Shown here: piece by piece, positions 9,040-17,723 of the stretch
Position numbering within the stretch: position 1 is the first letter of the stretch
Layout of the letters: every line of letters starts with the position of its first letter
Source: Pseudomonas marvdashtae
GTDB taxonomy: Bacteria; Pseudomonadota; Gammaproteobacteria; Pseudomonadales; Pseudomonadaceae
NCBI RefSeq assembly: GCF_014268655.2
Contig: NZ_JABWQX020000002.1
Coordinates: 1 to 64,000, forward strand
Reading direction: 5' to 3'
Length of the DNA stretch: 64,000 bases
The notes under the pieces: model-generated
Databases searched by the model: none
What the model was told of the DNA's origin: nothing
The model's input: only the letters and a program-made list of their open reading frames with translations
Position numbers and translations under genes: made by a program

Positions 9040-10254
9040 TTGCGCGAAATTGTCCTGATAAACATCACTGGCAGCGACCGTCCGGGTCTGACTGCGGCCA
9101 TTACCGGCGTTCTGGCCCAGGGTGGTGTGAACATTCTCGACATTGGACAGGCGGTGATCCACGACACGCTGTCGTTCGGCATCCTGGTTGAAATCCCGGA
9201 CACCGAGCAGGGCAAGTCGGTGCTCAAGGACATCCTGTTTACCGCCTACAAGCTTGACCAGCAGGTACGGTTCACTCCGGTATCGGAAGCCGATTACCAA
9301 AACTGGGTGGCCGGGCAGGGCAAGAAACGGCACATCGTGACGCTGTTGACTCGCAAGGTCACCGCCGAGCAATTGCAGCGCGTCAGTTCGATCACGGCGA
9401 AATATGGCCTGAACATCGATCACATCGATCGGCTGTCCGGGCGCATGCCGCTCGATACCCCGGCCGACCAAGGCAAGGGCTGCATCGAATTTTCCGTGCG
9501 CGGCGAACCTGCCGATCCCCAGGCGTTGCGTGCTGAGTTCCTCAGCGTGGCCCAGGAGCTGAACGTCGATATCGCGTTCCAGGAAGATTCGCTGTTTCGC
9601 CGTAACCGCCGCCTGGCGGTGTTCGACATGGACTCGACACTGATCGAAGCCGAAGTGATCGACGAGTTGGCCAAGGCTGCCGGCGTCGGCGACAAGGTGT
9701 CGGCCATCACTGAGCGGGCCATGGCTGGCGAGCTGGATTTCCGGGCCAGCTTCAAGGAGCGCCTGGCGCTGCTGCAAGGCCTGGATGTGAGCGTGCTGGA
9801 TTCCATCGGCGCTTCCCTGCGCCTGACCGAAGGCGCCGAAACCCTGTTTGCCGAACTCAAGCGACTGGGCTACAAGACCGCGATTCTGTCGGGCGGCTTC
9901 GCGTATTTTGCCAAGCAATTGCAGGCCAAGCTCGGTATCGACTACGTGTTCGCCAACGAGCTGGAAGTGGTGGACGGCAAGGTGACCGGCGTGGCGGTCG
10001 AGCCGATCGTCGATGCCCAGCGCAAGGCGGATCTGCTGCGTGAACTGGCCGCCAAAGAGGGCCTGCGCCTGGAGCAGACCATCGCCGTAGGCGACGGAGC
10101 CAACGATCTGCCGATGCTGGCCATCGCCGGGCTCGGCGTGGCGTTCCGGGCCAAGCCGCTGGTCAAGCAGTCGGCCAGGCAGGCGATTTCAACCTTGGGG
10201 TTGGATGGGGTGTTGTATCTGCTGGGCTTCAGGGACCGCGACGGGCAGGTTTGA
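9040..10254 (+). CDS. serB: Phosphoserine phosphatase SerB with ACT domains
   Basis: Catalyses the last step of serine synthesis, phosphoserine to serine plus phosphate, in the cytoplasm. The 404-residue protein starts with an ACT-type regulatory region (about 1-180; IVLINITGSDRPGLTAAITG) and continues with a HAD phosphatase domain: motif I VFDMDSTLIE with the nucleophile Asp196, motif II LSGGF, and motif IV VGDGANDLPML. The long ACT-containing N-terminus is typical of Pseudomonas and mycobacterial SerB rather than the shorter human enzyme. Translation begins with TTG at 9040. It is divergent from the Smp-like gene, as in enterobacteria. Confidence 0.95.
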   Translation: MREIVLINITGSDRPGLTAAITGVLAQGGVNILDIGQAVIHDTLSFGILVEIPDTEQGKSVLKDILFTAYKLDQQVRFTPVSEADYQNWVAGQGKKRHIVTLLTRKVTAEQLQRVSSITAKYGLNIDHIDRLSGRMPLDTPADQGKGCIEFSVRGEPADPQALRAEFLSVAQELNVDIAFQEDSLFRRNRRLAVFDMDSTLIEAEVIDELAKAAGVGDKVSAITERAMAGELDFRASFKERLALLQGLDVSVLDSIGASLRLTEGAETLFAELKRLGYKTAILSGGFAYFAKQLQAKLGIDYVFANELEVVDGKVTGVAVEPIVDAQRKADLLRELAAKEGLRLEQTIAVGDGANDLPMLAIAGLGVAFRAKPLVKQSARQAISTLGLDGVLYLLGFRDRDGQV

Positions 10255-10286
10255 GCCCTGCATCAATTTCCAGGGCATACGCTCTT

Positions 10287-10314
10287 GTGGCGAGGGCGCA
10301 AGCTCCCTCGCCAC
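10287..10314. repeat. REP-type palindrome
   Basis: Perfect stem GTGGCGAGGG / CCCTCGCCAC around CGCAAGCT, in the gap between two convergent genes. It shares its core with the other intergenic palindromes in this window (19440-19560, 39160-39182, 47079-47162). Confidence 0.75.
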
Positions 10315-10330
10315 GGGAACTGGTCGCTTT

Positions 10331-12094
10331 CTAGAGCGACTTCCACAACGAATCGAAATCCCCTTCTTGCGCGCCGCCATCCCCGGCCGTGCCCGAATCC
10401 TCCTGGCGGTAGGCAAACTGGTTGAAGCTGTGGGTGCTGGTGACCCGGCGATCCAGGCCGGCACGACGTGCCTGCCCGTCGGTATTGATCAATACTTGCT
10501 GGCCTTCCTGGAAAGGCAGGCGCGGGGCAATAACGGTGGGCGGCAGGTCGATGGCGCTGATTTCGGGCAGTAACAATCCTCGCAGGTAATGTCCCTGGTC
10601 GCTCTGTTCGCGGATCAGTTGCAACCCGCAAGGCTGGGCGTGGGGTGCGACCAGCTCGATGCCCATCTGCATGGCGCCATTGCGTACCTGGCGGATCCAG
10701 CGCACCACGGCGATGCTCCAGGTCTGGTCGTTGGCGTCACGAATGCCGACCATCTCCCCGGCCTGCAATTGTTCCGGCACCTCTTTCGGCCAGCCAAGGC
10801 AGTAACCGCCCGGGCTGTGATTGATGATTGGCAGGTCGTAGGTTGGAAAGTGATGCTGATTGTCGGAGCTGGTGCTGTCGTCATCGGCCGGATTGACCGG
10901 GTACTCGATTTCTTCGTAGGGCAGCAGCTCGCTGTCACCGGCTGGCGCGGCGTCGAAGGCCTGGCTCCAAGTGTCGTTTTTTGTGGTCGGCGAGGCCTCG
11001 AACCGGGCCTTGCGCGTCGCTGGATTCTTCAGGATTTCGCTGAAGGAGCGCTCGCCTCCAAGGTAGTAGTGCAGCGCGCTCATGCCCACGCACAACGTCA
11101 GCGTTCCGTTGCCCTCGGTGCGCTGGAAGCTGCGTTCGACGGCCTCGCCCCAGGCGGCTTGCAGGTGGTGCAGGGTGTCGGCACTCATGCCGGCGGGTAC
11201 TGGCAGCGATGATTCGACAGGGTGCGCCAGATGGGTGGTAATCGCGCGTACCAACGGCTCAAGATCGAAACCTTGCAGGCTAGGTTGCTGCTCGGCGCGG
11301 AATTTGGAGCGATACCGCGGTCCGACATCCAGTTGCGGTGCGACGGCGAAAAGGCTGGTGGCGGCGCTGGCGGGCGGGTCCAGCTTGACCCACTGGCTCC
11401 ACGATTCCAGTACCTCGGCCAGTCGCGCGATCTGGCTCTGGCGCAACTGATTGCTGCGCGAGGCGCCTAGCAGCAGGGCGACGACGTAGGTCTGTTCGGC
11501 GTTCAACTGATGAACCTGGCTGGCAAGCTCATCGCTGACGCTCAGGTGTTGCAACTTGTGCTGGCAGGCAATCCGGTACAGCTGGTGCAAATCAAGCCAA
11601 AGTCCCTCGGGCACCGGGCTGTACAGCTGGCCGGCGCGCAACAGGTTGCCGTCGAGGGCATGTAGCGCCCGTTGCAGTGCGGTGGCGAGCACGCGCGCCC
11701 GATCCTTGGTGAACTTGGGCGAGAGGCGTACGACTATTTGCTTGTAACCCATCGCCAGATGGGTCTGCAGGGCCTGGCACAGGTTGACGATCTTGCGCGA
11801 GCGGTCGTCCAGCACAATGGCCTGCTGCAGGAAGTGTCGCTCCAGGTGCTTGCAGACGTAATAAACCTCGGGCCGCAGCAGTTCGAGCAGTTGCAGGCGG
11901 TTTTCGCTGGGGGTGAGCAGCAGGTTCAGCTCGCCGAGCGCCTGATACAACAGGCGGGCGGTTTCGCCGATGTTGGCCTTGGGCAGGTTGGCAATCCAAC
12001 GCTTGAGGTCGCGAGGCGTGGCATCGCAAAAGGACAGGCGCGACTGGGTCGGTGTCGAAACACGCAGTAGCTGGAGAGGGCTGGTCTCATTCAT
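10331..12094 (-). CDS. PilZ-domain-like protein (PA4958 type)
   Basis: A 587-residue cytoplasmic protein with no signal peptide or membrane segment. The first 380 residues are mostly helical and Leu-rich (LKRWIANLPKANIGETARLLYQAL) without a motif I can name. The C-terminal part (about 430-530) resembles a PilZ domain: INHSPGGYCLGW fits the [N/D]xSxxG half of the c-di-GMP motif, followed by beta strands, but a clear RxxxR half is not seen, so binding is uncertain. ATG at 12094 (MNETSPLQLL) is preferred to an upstream TTG. In P. aeruginosa the corresponding gene lies next to fimX; here serB is the direct neighbour and fimX is absent. Confidence 0.65.
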   Translation of the reverse strand: MNETSPLQLLRVSTPTQSRLSFCDATPRDLKRWIANLPKANIGETARLLYQALGELNLLLTPSENRLQLLELLRPEVYYVCKHLERHFLQQAIVLDDRSRKIVNLCQALQTHLAMGYKQIVVRLSPKFTKDRARVLATALQRALHALDGNLLRAGQLYSPVPEGLWLDLHQLYRIACQHKLQHLSVSDELASQVHQLNAEQTYVVALLLGASRSNQLRQSQIARLAEVLESWSQWVKLDPPASAATSLFAVAPQLDVGPRYRSKFRAEQQPSLQGFDLEPLVRAITTHLAHPVESSLPVPAGMSADTLHHLQAAWGEAVERSFQRTEGNGTLTLCVGMSALHYYLGGERSFSEILKNPATRKARFEASPTTKNDTWSQAFDAAPAGDSELLPYEEIEYPVNPADDDSTSSDNQHHFPTYDLPIINHSPGGYCLGWPKEVPEQLQAGEMVGIRDANDQTWSIAVVRWIRQVRNGAMQMGIELVAPHAQPCGLQLIREQSDQGHYLRGLLLPEISAIDLPPTVIAPRLPFQEGQQVLINTDGQARRAGLDRRVTSTHSFNQFAYRQEDSGTAGDGGAQEGDFDSLWKSL

Positions 12095-12220
12095 GCCGTG
12101 GACGGGCTCCGGCGGGAAATGAAGGGGATGTTCCAACTCTAGCAGTTATGTGCGAAAAGGCGCGTCCGATGTCGGGTGCCAGGTGGGAGCGACAGGCCTC
12201 GCCCGCACCTGGCCGATGAA

Positions 12221-13081
12221 TCAGGCTTTGGGCAGCGCCAAGCCTTGGCCCATCTGCACCGGCGAGCCGGCCACCAGGTCTTCGGCCCATTTCACCTGGT
12301 CCGGGCCAAACAGCACGATTGCGGTGGAGCCCAGTTTGAATCGGCCCAGTTCTGCACCTTTTTCCAAGTGGATCGGTGCACGGGCGGCTTCGTCGTAACG
12401 GAAGGTTTTCAATTCGCGCTTGGGTGGCGTTACCAGCCCGGCCCAAACGGTTTCGATAGAAGCCACGATCATTGCACCCACCAGCACCACGGCCATCGGG
12501 CCGCGTTCGGTGTCGAAAATGCAGGCTACGCGTTCGTTACGGGCAAACAGTTCCGGGACGTTTTCGGCAGTGGTCTGGTTGACCGAGAAGATCCGCCCTG
12601 GGATGTAGACCATTTCCCGCAAAGTGCCGGCCAGCGGCATGTGCACGCGGTGATAATCCTTGGGCGACAGGTAGATGGTGGCGAAATCGCCGCCCATGAA
12701 CGGCGCCGCGTTGGCCGCATCACCGCCCAATAGCTCCAGCACACTGAAGCTGTGGCCCTTGGCCTGGAACACCCGCCCATGCTCGATCGGGCCGAGCTGG
12801 CTGACGGCGCCATCGGCAGGGCTGAGGATCGCGCCGGGGGTTTCGTCCTGAGGGCGCGCTCCCTCTTTCAGGGCGCGAGTAAAGAAGGCATTGAAGTGCT
12901 CGTAAGCCGTCAGGTCTTCCACCAGCGCCTGGGACATGTCCACCTGGTAGCGCTTGGCGAACCAGGCCGTGAAGGCATTCTTGAACCAGCGCACTCGGCA
13001 CTCGGCGATGCAGCCGGCCAGCCGCGACAGCAAATGGTGCGGCAGCAGGTACTGGGAGAGGATGAACAAGCGGTTTTTCAT
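12221..13081 (-). CDS. psd: Phosphatidylserine decarboxylase proenzyme
   Basis: Makes phosphatidylethanolamine from phosphatidylserine at the inner membrane. The 286-residue proenzyme carries the self-cleavage motif LGST; cleavage before Ser252 gives the alpha chain with its pyruvoyl cofactor. The conserved [10 protein letters not shown] block (catalytic His) and SVN region are present. Length and cleavage position match the E. coli type I enzyme (Ser254). The gene lies 19 bp downstream of rhdA on the same strand, a conserved Pseudomonas pairing, and is likely co-transcribed with it. Confidence 0.96.
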   Translation of the reverse strand: MKNRLFILSQYLLPHHLLSRLAGCIAECRVRWFKNAFTAWFAKRYQVDMSQALVEDLTAYEHFNAFFTRALKEGARPQDETPGAILSPADGAVSQLGPIEHGRVFQAKGHSFSVLELLGGDAANAAPFMGGDFATIYLSPKDYHRVHMPLAGTLREMVYIPGRIFSVNQTTAENVPELFARNERVACIFDTERGPMAVVLVGAMIVASIETVWAGLVTPPKRELKTFRYDEAARAPIHLEKGAELGRFKLGSTAIVLFGPDQVKWAEDLVAGSPVQMGQGLALPKA

Positions 13082-13100
13082 TAACTGTCCTTAAAAATCT

Positions 13101-13916
13101 TCAAAGCTCAACGGGGGTGTCAGGGTGGTTGCCCCATTCGCCCCAGGAACCGGCATAGCCTTTGACTCGCGGATAACCGAGCGCCTTGGCCACCAGATAG
13201 GTGAAGCCAGAGCGGTGGTGAGTCTGGCAGTGGGTGATGACTTCTTTGTCAGGCGTAATGCCCAGTTGTTCGAGTATTTGTGGCATGTCCTTGCGGATAC
13301 GCAGGTTGCGTGCCGGGTCCATGCCTGCGGTCCATTCAAAGTTGATTGCCCCAGGGATGTGTCCGCCCCTGGCCGCAACGACTTTTTCGCCGGAATATTC
13401 GAGCGGGCCGCGCGCATCCCAGATCGCCAGGTCGCTGGCGCCCAGGCGGCTTTGCAAATATTCGCGGGTGGCGGTGGGTGCTTCGTGCAGGGTCAGGCTT
13501 ACCGAGCCCGCGACTGCCGCCGGAACTTCAGTGGAGACTGGCAAGCCCTCGTCCAGCCAGGACAGCAAGCCGCCATCGAGGTAGTGATAGTTCGAATGGC
13601 CAATCACGTCCAGCAGCCAGATAAAGCGCCCGGCCCAGCCGCCGCCCTCGTCGTCATACACGACGTAGATCGCATCGGGGTTGTGGCCGAGCTCGCCGAA
13701 CAGTGCCTCCAGCTCGGCATTGGCAGGCAACAGGCCTGGCGCGGGAGGCTGGCCCAGTTGCGTGCGCTTGGGGTCGACGAAGCGCGCGCCAGGAACATGT
13801 CCGGTGCCATAGCGGGCGGCGCTGGTCAGGTCCACCAGAATCAGATTGGCAGCATCGAGGCGCGGCAGCAGCTCGTTAGGCTCGATTACCAGCGGCAAGC
13901 CAGAGAAGTCAGGCAT
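13101..13916 (-). CDS. rhdA: Thiosulfate sulfurtransferase (rhodanese) RhdA
   Basis: Transfers sulfane sulfur from thiosulfate to cyanide or other thiol acceptors. The 271-residue protein has two rhodanese domains; the C-terminal one is active, with Cys230 in the loop CQTHHR. That loop and numbering equal those of the characterised Azotobacter vinelandii RhdA, and differ from the CRxGx[R/T] loop of most rhodaneses. The start at 13916 (MPDFSGLPL) has an AGGAGA site 7 bases upstream; the longer open frame does not. In cyanide-producing pseudomonads it contributes to cyanide tolerance. Located between psd and an HDOD gene. Confidence 0.95.
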   Translation of the reverse strand: MPDFSGLPLVIEPNELLPRLDAANLILVDLTSAARYGTGHVPGARFVDPKRTQLGQPPAPGLLPANAELEALFGELGHNPDAIYVVYDDEGGGWAGRFIWLLDVIGHSNYHYLDGGLLSWLDEGLPVSTEVPAAVAGSVSLTLHEAPTATREYLQSRLGASDLAIWDARGPLEYSGEKVVAARGGHIPGAINFEWTAGMDPARNLRIRKDMPQILEQLGITPDKEVITHCQTHHRSGFTYLVAKALGYPRVKGYAGSWGEWGNHPDTPVEL

Positions 13917-13958
13917 ATGAGGTCTCCTGGGGCGCAAAGGGAAAAGATTGTACCAAGT

Positions 13959-15497
13959 TCAGCGGCCACGGTTGGTAAAGCTGTGCAGGGCCCTTTCGAT
14001 GCATTGCGAGGTTTTGCCGAAGGCCTGTACGGTCACGTCCGAGAACGGCCCGCCACCCTGGTCCACAGCGACCAACATGATCACCCGGCCGTTGCAGGTC
14101 AGTGAGCGCAACAGCAAGTGCTCGCCCTTGAACAGGCTGCGCAGGCCCGGCGGCAGCAAAGCCGAATATTGCGCATTGTTCTCCGGGTTCAGGCGAACCT
14201 GGGCCTGCTGGGCCAGCAGTCGCTGCAGGACCTTGCTCTGGCTGATGGAGAAACTCATCGCCGCCGCCTCTTTGGGTAGGCCGGCGGTCTGATGCACGCG
14301 CACGCTGGTCTGGCTGCGGTCGGCCATCAAGATCATGACCCGGCGCATTCCGCACGCCACCAAGGCGTCGCGGGCCGAGGTCGTCAGATGCATGGCATTG
14401 CTGAAGGGGCTGGGTTCCACCAACAGCGCGGCGCATTGCTTGCGCCATTGGGTCAGGTCTTCGGCGCTGGGCGGCGCGGCCGGGAGCAAGCCCGGGTGAA
14501 CGCGGCGGCTGCCCCAGGGCCAGATCAACGCCACGGCGGGATGCCAGAGGTCTGGCATGGCGTTTTGGCGGGCGCTGGTGACAGCCTGTTGATGAAGCTG
14601 CTGCTGGAGCTCATCCATTGGCATTTGCAGATACAGGCTTGTTAGGTACTGCCAACGAGCGCTGGACGGGCTGTCCCAAGCCTGTTGCGCCGCCAGTGCC
14701 AGGCCGTTGGCCAGCAACACGGTATTGGCGGGCTGGTTGAGCCAGCGCCGCAGGGTTGGATCGTCGTCCAGCCGATTCTGCTGGCGTAGCGGGTGATCGC
14801 TGTCGCGTGCGATGCGCAGCACTTTGATCAGTTCGCGGCGCTCGTTGAGCAACAGACGATAGCCCTGCATCACCCACGCTGGCAGGTGCCACCTCTCCAC
14901 CAGCGCGAGGCAGATTTTCAGCAGGCTGACGCCGAACAGTTCGCGCTCGACCCGGTCGGCTGGCTCGCCTTTATGGACCACCCGCAACTCCCACTCACCC
15001 AGCAGCCGCGGGTGCGTCAGGGCCAGTGGCCAGAGCGGCGAGAGAAATAACAGGCTGCCCCAATGGATGTCCTGCCACAGCCGAGCCAGGCGGTTGGCGA
15101 AAAAACCGTTGGCCTGTTGCGAGGCGTGCTGGCTGATCAATTGCAATTGGCGCAGCGCCACGGGAATTTCATATTCCGGCAACGAGGGCAGGCGGGCGAG
15201 CAGTTCCTCGGTGCGTTTGAGGCCGAGGCGGTTGATGGCCACCTCGAGATTTTCCGCCGGTTCCGCCAGGGTGCCGTGGGTGTGATGGTTAGCTTCGCGG
15301 ATGACACTCAGGGCCAGGGCGGGGCTGCCCTGCATTAGTTCGGCAATGTCGCGCAACGAGCGGCGGCTGTCGGCAATAGCCTTGCAGACCAGGTCATGAC
15401 TGGCCAGGGGCACCGGCAAGTGGATGCCTTCGAGCAGCTTTACCCAGCCTTCGAGCGTGGTGGGTCGCGGAGTTGGAACCTTCGTTTCGTTAGCCAT
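13959..15497 (-). CDS. HDOD domain protein
   Basis: A 512-residue cytoplasmic protein with an N-terminal HDOD domain (about residues 20-230), a degenerate HD phosphohydrolase fold found in bacterial signalling proteins. Visible are LVCKAIADSRRSLRDIAELMQGSPALALSVIREAN-type helices and LEVAINRLGLKRTEELL. The HD metal ligands are not recognisable, as is normal for HDOD. The C-terminal 200 residues may be a GAF-like sensory domain (AMHLTTSARDALVACGMRRVMILMADRS), but this is uncertain. It lies 42 bp upstream of rhdA and next to motAB, as in P. aeruginosa. Function not known. Confidence 0.75.
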   Translation of the reverse strand: MANETKVPTPRPTTLEGWVKLLEGIHLPVPLASHDLVCKAIADSRRSLRDIAELMQGSPALALSVIREANHHTHGTLAEPAENLEVAINRLGLKRTEELLARLPSLPEYEIPVALRQLQLISQHASQQANGFFANRLARLWQDIHWGSLLFLSPLWPLALTHPRLLGEWELRVVHKGEPADRVERELFGVSLLKICLALVERWHLPAWVMQGYRLLLNERRELIKVLRIARDSDHPLRQQNRLDDDPTLRRWLNQPANTVLLANGLALAAQQAWDSPSSARWQYLTSLYLQMPMDELQQQLHQQAVTSARQNAMPDLWHPAVALIWPWGSRRVHPGLLPAAPPSAEDLTQWRKQCAALLVEPSPFSNAMHLTTSARDALVACGMRRVMILMADRSQTSVRVHQTAGLPKEAAAMSFSISQSKVLQRLLAQQAQVRLNPENNAQYSALLPPGLRSLFKGEHLLLRSLTCNGRVIMLVAVDQGGGPFSDVTVQAFGKTSQCIERALHSFTNRGR

Positions 15498-15569
15498 GAC
15501 TAGACGCGATCTTCACATGAGGTATCAACGCCCGGAACGGGGCAAAATTGGCTTTTCGCCAGAACTGGC

Positions 15570-15596
15570 TATAGTCTGGCGCAGTTTTGCCGATAA
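15570..15596 (+). promoter_or_regulatory. FliA (sigma-28) promoter of motAB
   Basis: TATAGTCT, 11 bases, GCCGATAA. The -10 element is a perfect match to the sigma-28 consensus and the -35 element matches 6 of 8 positions of TAAAGTTT. It lies about 70 bp before the motA start, as expected for a late flagellar gene. Confidence 0.75.
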
Positions 15597-15664
15597 GTAG
15601 AAGAAGAGATTTTTCAGCTTCCGAATATGACCTTGAACCCGACTTAAATAAGTACTTTCTACCT

Positions 15665-16516
15665 ATGGCTAAAATTATCGGCATCATTGTCGTGTTCGCG
15701 AGCGTACTCGGCGGATACGTGCTCTCCCATGGCAAGATCGCAGCCCTGATCCAACCTTTCGAGGTATTGATCATCGGCGGTGCGGCCCTTGGCGCATTCC
15801 TGCAGGCCAACCCTGGCTATATGACCATGCACGTGCTCAAGAAATCCTTGAGCATGTTCGGCTCGCGTTTCAGCCACACCTTCTACCTGGAAGTGCTGGG
15901 GCTGGTTTACGAGATCCTCAACAAAAGCCGCCGTGAGGGCATGATGGCGATTGAGGGCGATATCGAAGACGCCGCCTCCAGCCCGATTTTCGCCAAGTAC
16001 CCCACCGTACTGAAGGATGAGCGCATGACCGCGTTCATCTGTGATTACCTGCGCATCATGTCGTCCGGCAACATGGCGCCCCATGAGCTCGAAGGCCTGT
16101 TCGACATGGAGCTGTACAGCCTCAAGGAAGACTTGGAACATCCGTCGCACGCGGTCAACGGCATCGCCGACGGCATGCCCGGTTTCGGTATCGTCGCGGC
16201 GGTATTGGGTATCGTGGTGACCATGGCCTCCCTGGGTGAGGGCGATCAGGCGTCCATCGGCCTGCACGTAGGTGCGGCGCTGGTAGGTACGTTCTTCGGT
16301 ATTCTGGCCGCCTATGGCTTTTTCGGCCCGCTGGCCCATTCCCTGGCCCACGACGCCAAGGAAGAGCTCAATGTCTACGAGGCCATCAAGGCTTCGCTCG
16401 TGGCCTCCGCCTCGGGCATGCCGCCATCCCTGGCGGTGGAGTTCGGTCGCAAAGTCCTGTACCCGGCGCATCGTCCAAGCTTCGCCGAGCTGGAACAAGC
16501 GGTTCGCGGTCGCTAA
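15665..16516 (+). CDS. motA: Flagellar motor stator protein MotA
   Basis: Inner-membrane stator subunit that, with MotB, conducts protons and drives flagellar rotation. The 283-residue protein has the four membrane segments of the family: two near the N-terminus (AKIIGIIVVFASVLGG and ALIQPFEVLIIGGAALGAFL) and two around residues 170-225 (MPGFGIVAAVLGIVVTMASLG and GAALVGTFFGILAAYGFFGPLA), with a large cytoplasmic loop between. ATG at 15665 is chosen because it begins the first membrane segment, although its ribosome site is weak. Pseudomonas has a second stator set (motCD) elsewhere. The gene is 3 bp from motB. Confidence 0.95.
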   Translation: MAKIIGIIVVFASVLGGYVLSHGKIAALIQPFEVLIIGGAALGAFLQANPGYMTMHVLKKSLSMFGSRFSHTFYLEVLGLVYEILNKSRREGMMAIEGDIEDAASSPIFAKYPTVLKDERMTAFICDYLRIMSSGNMAPHELEGLFDMELYSLKEDLEHPSHAVNGIADGMPGFGIVAAVLGIVVTMASLGEGDQASIGLHVGAALVGTFFGILAAYGFFGPLAHSLAHDAKEELNVYEAIKASLVASASGMPPSLAVEFGRKVLYPAHRPSFAELEQAVRGR

Positions 16517-16519
16517 GCA

Positions 16520-17566
16520 ATGGAAAATAATCAGCCGATCATCGTAAAGCGCATCAAGCGCATTGCCGGCGGACACCATGGCGGTGCCTGGAAAATCGCC
16601 TTTGCCGACTTCGCGACGGCGATGATGGCGTTCTTCCTGGTGCTGTGGCTGCTGTCCACCGCGACCCCGGAACAGAAGATCGCCATCGCCGGGTACTTCA
16701 AGGATCCGGTCGGTTTTTCCGAGAGCGGCACGCCGTACATTATCGATCTGGGCGGCTCGCCCGTCCTCGCGCCGGAAAATACGCTCAACCCCGAGGTCAA
16801 GTCGCAGCCTCAGCCCGACAAGGCGACCGTCGACGCCAATGAGGCCGAAGGCATGGCCGAGCAGGTCGAGCGCGAGCGTCTGGAGTTGCTGCTGCAGGAA
16901 TTGCAGAACAAGGTCGAGGAGAACCCGGAGCTGCAGAAATTCAAGGACCAGATCCTCTTCGAGATCACCCCGAACGGCCTGCGCATCCAGATCATGGACG
17001 CCGATAACCGGCCGATGTTCGACTCGGGCAGCGCGCGGCTGAAACCCTATTTCGAAGACATCCTGTTGGCCATGGCCGATACCATCAAAGCGGTGCCGAA
17101 CAAGATCAGCATCAGCGGTCATACCGATGCCAAGCCGTACGTTGGCAAAGGCGACTTCGGTAACTGGGAGCTCTCGGCCAACCGGGCCAACGCAGCGCGG
17201 CGCGCCCTGGTGGCGGGCAGCTACCCGGACGAGCAAGTGGCGCGGGTCGTCGGTTACGCGTCCTCGGCGCTGTTCGATCGCAAGGAACCGTTCAACCCGG
17301 TCAACCGGCGTATTGATATCGTGGTGTTGACCAAGAAGGCGCAGAAAGCCATCGAAGGTTCGCAGACCGACGATCCGGCGCCAGACCCAGCTCAAAGCGA
17401 GGGCGCGCCGGGTGAAGCGCCCACTGCACCCGTGACGCCTGGTGCGGCGGCTGATCCGAACGCGCTGCCAGCGGACCAGCAGCCGGTGCCGGCCCATGAG
17501 TTGCGCGAACGCCTGAACCTGTTCGACGACGCCGCACCGAAACCGACGGAACCGCCAGCGCAGTGA
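16520..17566 (+). CDS. motB: Flagellar motor stator protein MotB
   Basis: The 348-residue partner of MotA anchors the stator to peptidoglycan. A single membrane helix (about 27-47; FADFATAMMAFFLVLWLLS) carries the conserved proton-carrying Asp30. The periplasmic OmpA-like domain (about 150-265) contains ISISGHTDAKPY and NWELSANRANAARRAL, the peptidoglycan-binding signature. The C-terminal 70 residues are a Pro/Ala-rich tail of low complexity. It follows motA by 3 bp and ends just before a strong terminator, so motAB form a two-gene operon. Confidence 0.95.
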   Translation: MENNQPIIVKRIKRIAGGHHGGAWKIAFADFATAMMAFFLVLWLLSTATPEQKIAIAGYFKDPVGFSESGTPYIIDLGGSPVLAPENTLNPEVKSQPQPDKATVDANEAEGMAEQVERERLELLLQELQNKVEENPELQKFKDQILFEITPNGLRIQIMDADNRPMFDSGSARLKPYFEDILLAMADTIKAVPNKISISGHTDAKPYVGKGDFGNWELSANRANAARRALVAGSYPDEQVARVVGYASSALFDRKEPFNPVNRRIDIVVLTKKAQKAIEGSQTDDPAPDPAQSEGAPGEAPTAPVTPGAAADPNALPADQQPVPAHELRERLNLFDDAAPKPTEPPAQ

Positions 17567-17571
17567 CCCAC

Positions 17572-17601
17572 AAAAAAGCCGACATCATCGTCGGCTTTTT
17601 T
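17572..17601 (+). terminator. Rho-independent terminator of motAB
   Basis: Stem GCCGAC / GTCGGC, extended by six A and six T residues, with loop ATCATC. It starts 6 bp after the motB stop. Confidence 0.9.
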
Positions 17602-17607
17602 CCGTCT

Positions 17608-17711
17608 GATCGTTCCCGCGCTCTGCGTGGGAATGTCGCCCAGGACGCTCCGCGTCCCTTGTGACGCAGAGCGTCACCGGATGCGTTACCACGCAGAGCG
17701 TGGGAACGATC
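17608..17711. repeat. 104-bp imperfect palindromic repeat
   Basis: The ends are GATCGTTCCCGCGCTCTGCG and its near-perfect complement (…CGCAGAGCGTGGGAACGATC), one mismatch apart. Inside there is a second nested palindrome (GACGCTCCGCGTC… and GACGCAGAGCGTC). The structure is that of a non-coding mobile or REP-like palindromic element of the kind scattered between genes in P. fluorescens genomes; its copy number cannot be judged from here. It fills the gap between the convergent motB and rsgA. Confidence 0.7.
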
Positions 17712-17723
17712 GTCTAACTGGGG

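Noticed and set aside
8907..9233. N-terminal extension of the Smp-like protein
   Set aside because: The extra 109 codons overlap serB and the promoter at 8941-8968, and their translation is Arg/Ser/Pro-rich without pattern.
17608..17711. Possible CRISPR repeat or insertion-sequence end
   Set aside because: It is a single palindrome without spacers, direct target duplications or transposase; no CRISPR-like array exists anywhere in the window.
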